Source: an uncultured Bryobacteraceae bacterium
Lineage (GTDB): Bacteria; Acidobacteriota; Terriglobia; Bryobacterales; Bryobacteraceae
DNA: 7,638 bases
Direction of reading: 5' to 3'
NCBI GenBank assembly: GCA_937921835.1
Contig: CAKZVG010000476.1
Span: 1 to 7,638, forward strand
Shown: one piece after another, positions 6,147-7,638 of the stretch
How positions within the stretch are numbered: position 1 is the stretch's first letter
How the letters are laid out: every line of letters begins with the position of its first letter
Translations under genes and position numbers: made by a program
Notes under the pieces: generated by a model
Told to the model about the DNA's origin: nothing
Databases searched by the model: none
Seen by the model: the letters and a program-made list of their open reading frames with translations, nothing else

Positions 6147-7121
6147 TCAATACCCGCCGCGCTTGTCGACCACGTTCAGAAGCGGCTCGCCGCGAACCCA
6201 GCGGCGGAAGTTCTCGACGAAACAGCGCACCGAGGACTCCAGCCAGCCGGGCGTGTGGTCGGCCGAGTGCGCCGAAAGAAGCACGTTGTCGAGCGCGTAG
6301 AAGGGATGGCCGGCCGGGAGTGGTTCTTCGTCGAAGACGTCCAGCGCGGCGCCGCGGATGCGCCGCTCGCGCAGCGCCCGGATCAGCGCCGCTTCGTCCA
6401 CCACGGGCCCCCGCCCGACGTTGATCAACACCGCCTCCGGCTTCATGGCGCGGATCCCGTCCTCGCCGATCAACCCGCGCGTGGCCTCCGTCAGCGGAGC
6501 GGCCACCAGGACGTAATCGGAGATCGACAGCAGGTCGCGGATCTGCTGCGGAGCGAAGGCGCGGTCCACCAGCGGGTCGCCGGCGCACAACTCCGGCCGG
6601 CGCCGCAAGGCCGCCACCCGCATGCCGAAGGCGCGCGCCAGCCCGGCCGTGGCGCGCCCGATCTCCCCGTAGCCGACGATGCCGAGCGTGGCGCCGTGCA
6701 ACTCGCCGATGGTGTCGAAACTGTCCCAGACGCCGGCCTCCTGGCTGCGGATCATCCGCCGCACATCCTTGGCGAAAAACAGCGCGCCCGTGATCGCGAA
6801 CTCCGCCAGAGACCGGCGGAAGACGCCGCGCGCGTTGGTCAGCGGAACGCCGCTGGCGGCAAGTTCCGGGAAGATCACGTTTTCGACCCCGGCGGCGAGC
6901 GAGTGCACCCACTTCACGCTCCGCGCCTCCGGCCAGATTTCGCGCAGCAATCCGCCCTGCGTGGCGCCGCAGAGAATCACTTCGGCGTCTCCCGCCGCGG
7001 CGCGCAGCGTCTCAAGGTTGTCCGCGGCCACGACGCGCGCTTCGCCAGGCAGCTCCTCGAGCACGGCGAGGTAGCGGGCGGCGGGATTGGAAATCACCAG
7101 CACGGTGACGTTGCTTGTCAT
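6147..7121 (-). CDS. D-isomer-specific 2-hydroxyacid dehydrogenase
   Basis: A 324-residue cytosolic oxidoreductase that interconverts a 2-oxoacid and a D-2-hydroxyacid using a nicotinamide cofactor. The substrate-binding domain flanks a central Rossmann domain with G-Y-G-E-I-G (150-155). The catalytic triad is complete: Arg237 in N-V-G-R-G, Glu266 in D-V-F-D-E-E-P, and His285 in S-A-H-S-A-D-H-T. At the end of the second Rossmann strand (M-R-V-A-A-L-R-R-R-P) Arg173 replaces the Asp that selects NAD in 3-phosphoglycerate dehydrogenases, so NADP(H) use is likely, as in glyoxylate/hydroxypyruvate reductases. The ATG at 7121 is preferred: it begins MTSNVTVLVISNP, which fits the first beta strand, and has a weak GAGAG just before it. 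The GTG at 7181 would add 20 residues unlike the family (M-Y-F-D-A-T-T-R-S-G) and has no ribosome binding site. It ends 34 bases before the ASST gene, probably in one transcript. The actual substrate cannot be told; serA, ghrA or ghrB would be over-naming. Confidence 0.92.
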   Translation of the reverse strand: MTSNVTVLVISNPAARYLAVLEELPGEARVVAADNLETLRAAAGDAEVILCGATQGGLLREIWPEARSVKWVHSLAAGVENVIFPELAASGVPLTNARGVFRRSLAEFAITGALFFAKDVRRMIRSQEAGVWDSFDTIGELHGATLGIVGYGEIGRATAGLARAFGMRVAALRRRPELCAGDPLVDRAFAPQQIRDLLSISDYVLVAAPLTEATRGLIGEDGIRAMKPEAVLINVGRGPVVDEAALIRALRERRIRGAALDVFDEEPLPAGHPFYALDNVLLSAHSADHTPGWLESSVRCFVENFRRWVRGEPLLNVVDKRGGY

Positions 7122-7162
7122 GTCTCTCAACAGGATAGCGGAACGACCGCCGCCGCTCCGTG

Positions 7163-7171
7163 TGGTAGCAT
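7163..7171 (+). promoter_or_regulatory. Candidate extended -10 promoter element for the permease gene
   Basis: TGG-TAGCAT reads as an extended -10 (TGn plus a hexamer matching TATAAT at 4 of 6 positions). It would start transcription near 7178, giving a leader of about 74 bases before the TTG at 7252. No good -35 hexamer is visible 17 bases upstream. In GC-rich DNA this is suggestive only. Confidence 0.3.
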
Positions 7172-7192
7172 CGAAGTACACGCGCGCGGCGT

Positions 7193-7208
7193 TGAGCGGG
7201 CTCGCTCA
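7193..7208 (+). other. Perfect 6-bp hairpin in the permease leader
   Basis: TGAGCG (7193-7198) and CGCTCA (7203-7208) are exact reverse complements around a four-base loop GGCT. It sits 43 bases before the permease start. It could be a leader RNA structure or a small operator-like site. No T-run follows it. Confidence 0.4.
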
Positions 7209-7237
7209 GAGCCGGCGGGGGCGGCGCGTGCGCCGGT

Positions 7238-7242
7238 GAGGA
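7238..7242 (+). promoter_or_regulatory. Ribosome binding site of the MlaE-type permease
   Basis: GAGGA lies 9 bases before the TTG at 7252. An in-frame TGA at 7237-7239 excludes any earlier start, and this site supports TTG as the initiation codon. Confidence 0.65.
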
Positions 7243-7251
7243 AACAACGGC

Positions 7252-7638
7252 TTGCTCGATATTCTGAAAGGCCCGGTCCTCGCTTTCCAGGACTTCCTCG
7301 GGCTGGCGGGACGCGCGTTCGTCAACATCTTCCGGCGCCCGTTCTACGTGAGCGACCTCTCGCTCCAGATGGACATCATCGGCGTCGGCAGTCTGCCCAT
7401 TGTGCTGCTCACGGGTTTCTTCAGCGGCGCCGTGATGGCGTTGCAGATGTCGCGCGCGCTGTCCACCTACGGCGCCACCGGGCAGATCGGCACCATCACC
7501 GCCATTACGCTGGTGCGCGAACTCGGCCCCGTGCTGACCGCGCTGCTGGTTGCCGGGCGCAACGCCTCGGGCATCGCCAGCGAACTGGGCTCGATGAAAG
7601 TGACCGAGCAAATCGACGCCATGCGGGCGCTCGGAACC
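7252..7638 (+). CDS. mlaE: MlaE/YrbE-family ABC transporter permease, N-terminal 129 residues
   Basis: The gene begins at TTG 7252 and is open to the end of the window. MlaE is the inner-membrane permease of the Mla-type system, working with the MlaF ATPase and an MCE-domain protein (MlaD) to move phospholipids between the inner and outer membranes. The fragment has an amphipathic N-terminal region (about 1-40, with F-R-R-P-F-Y), a first hydrophobic segment (43-66, I-I-G-V-G-S-L-P-I-V-L-L-T-G-F-F-S-G), a second (about 83-105) containing L-V-R-E-L-G-P-V-L, and the highly characteristic G-R-N-A-S-G-I-A-S-E-L-G followed by M-K-V-T-E-Q-I-D-A-M at 102-124. This MxVTEQIDA region is the coupling segment shared by MlaE/TGD1 permeases. 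It is short of the usual length of about 250 only because the window ends. Expected downstream neighbours, not visible here, are an mlaF-like ATPase and an MCE protein. Family certain; the symbol is used in the broad sense. Confidence 0.9.
   Translation, partial: MLDILKGPVLAFQDFLGLAGRAFVNIFRRPFYVSDLSLQMDIIGVGSLPIVLLTGFFSGAVMALQMSRALSTYGATGQIGTITAITLVRELGPVLTALLVAGRNASGIASELGSMKVTEQIDAMRALGT

Larger units (their letters stand above)
7122..7251. other. Divergent intergenic region
   Basis: These 130 bases separate the leftward dehydrogenase gene from the rightward permease gene and should contain promoters for both. Visible elements are a candidate extended -10 box and a perfect small hairpin on the + strand, and the permease ribosome binding site. 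No coding sequence, RNA gene or recognised operator was seen. For the leftward promoter only a weak TATCCT (7137 down to 7132) was found, placed too close to the start codon to be convincing. Confidence 0.7.

Noticed and set aside
4568..6424. Long + strand open frame opposite the ASST gene (about 618 codons)
   Set aside because: Arg/Pro/Ala-rich composition with no recognisable domain, and it runs across the ASST start into the dehydrogenase. The - strand frames match known families.
7132..7137. TATCCT as the leftward -10 box
   Set aside because: No -35 partner, and it would place the transcript start only a few bases before the ATG at 7121.
7122..7181. GTG at 7181 as the dehydrogenase start
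   Set aside because: No ribosome binding site, and the added 20 residues do not look like family sequence; the ATG at 7121 begins the first beta strand properly.
7012..7611. - strand open frame across the divergent region and the permease
   Set aside because: The + strand encodes clear MlaE motifs from 7252; the opposite frame is His/Gln/Arg-rich with no motif and would cross the dehydrogenase start.

Overview
This is a GC-rich, gene-dense bacterial chromosome segment from a Gram-negative organism that makes Kdo-containing lipopolysaccharide. I infer an Acidobacteriota member (Solibacter/Bryobacter-like). The reasons are the GC-rich coding sequence, the C-terminal pattern of the pilin-like protein, an MGDG-synthase-like glycosyltransferase and a metal-dependent KdsA. 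The lineage rests on pattern recognition, not on a search.

Left block (1-4430, + strand): the C-terminal end of kdsB (CMP-Kdo synthetase), pyrG (CTP synthase), kdsA (Kdo-8-phosphate synthase), a type IV pilin/pseudopilin-like protein, and an MGDG-synthase/MurG-like glycosyltransferase. kdsB/pyrG and pyrG/kdsA overlap by 8 and 11 bases. The next gaps are 14 and 25 bases, so the five genes look like one transcription unit. The first three form a logical pathway: KdsA makes Kdo-8-P, PyrG makes CTP, and KdsB joins Kdo to CMP using CTP. The last two are envelope genes that one would not predict there; kdsD, kdsC or lpt genes are more usual after kdsA.

Middle block (4442-7121, - strand, convergent with the left block): a D-2-hydroxyacid dehydrogenase followed 34 bases later by an exported arylsulfotransferase (ASST) family protein. 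The ASST keeps the His/Asn/Arg/His active-site pattern of the family but has almost no cysteines. The two are probably co-transcribed, but I see no established pathway linking them.

Right end (7252-7638, + strand, divergent): the N-terminal part of an MlaE/YrbE-type ABC transporter permease (phospholipid transport), starting at TTG and running off the window. The 130-base gap at 7122-7251 is the only sizeable non-coding stretch. It holds a candidate extended -10 box, a small perfect hairpin and the permease ribosome binding site.

No RNA genes, insertion sequences, phage genes, CRISPR arrays or attachment sites were seen. Most of the window is ordinary housekeeping and envelope metabolism. 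The points most worth a second look are the mixed Kdo/pilin/glycolipid operon, the very stable hairpin just before kdsA, and the cysteine-poor ASST next to a dehydrogenase.
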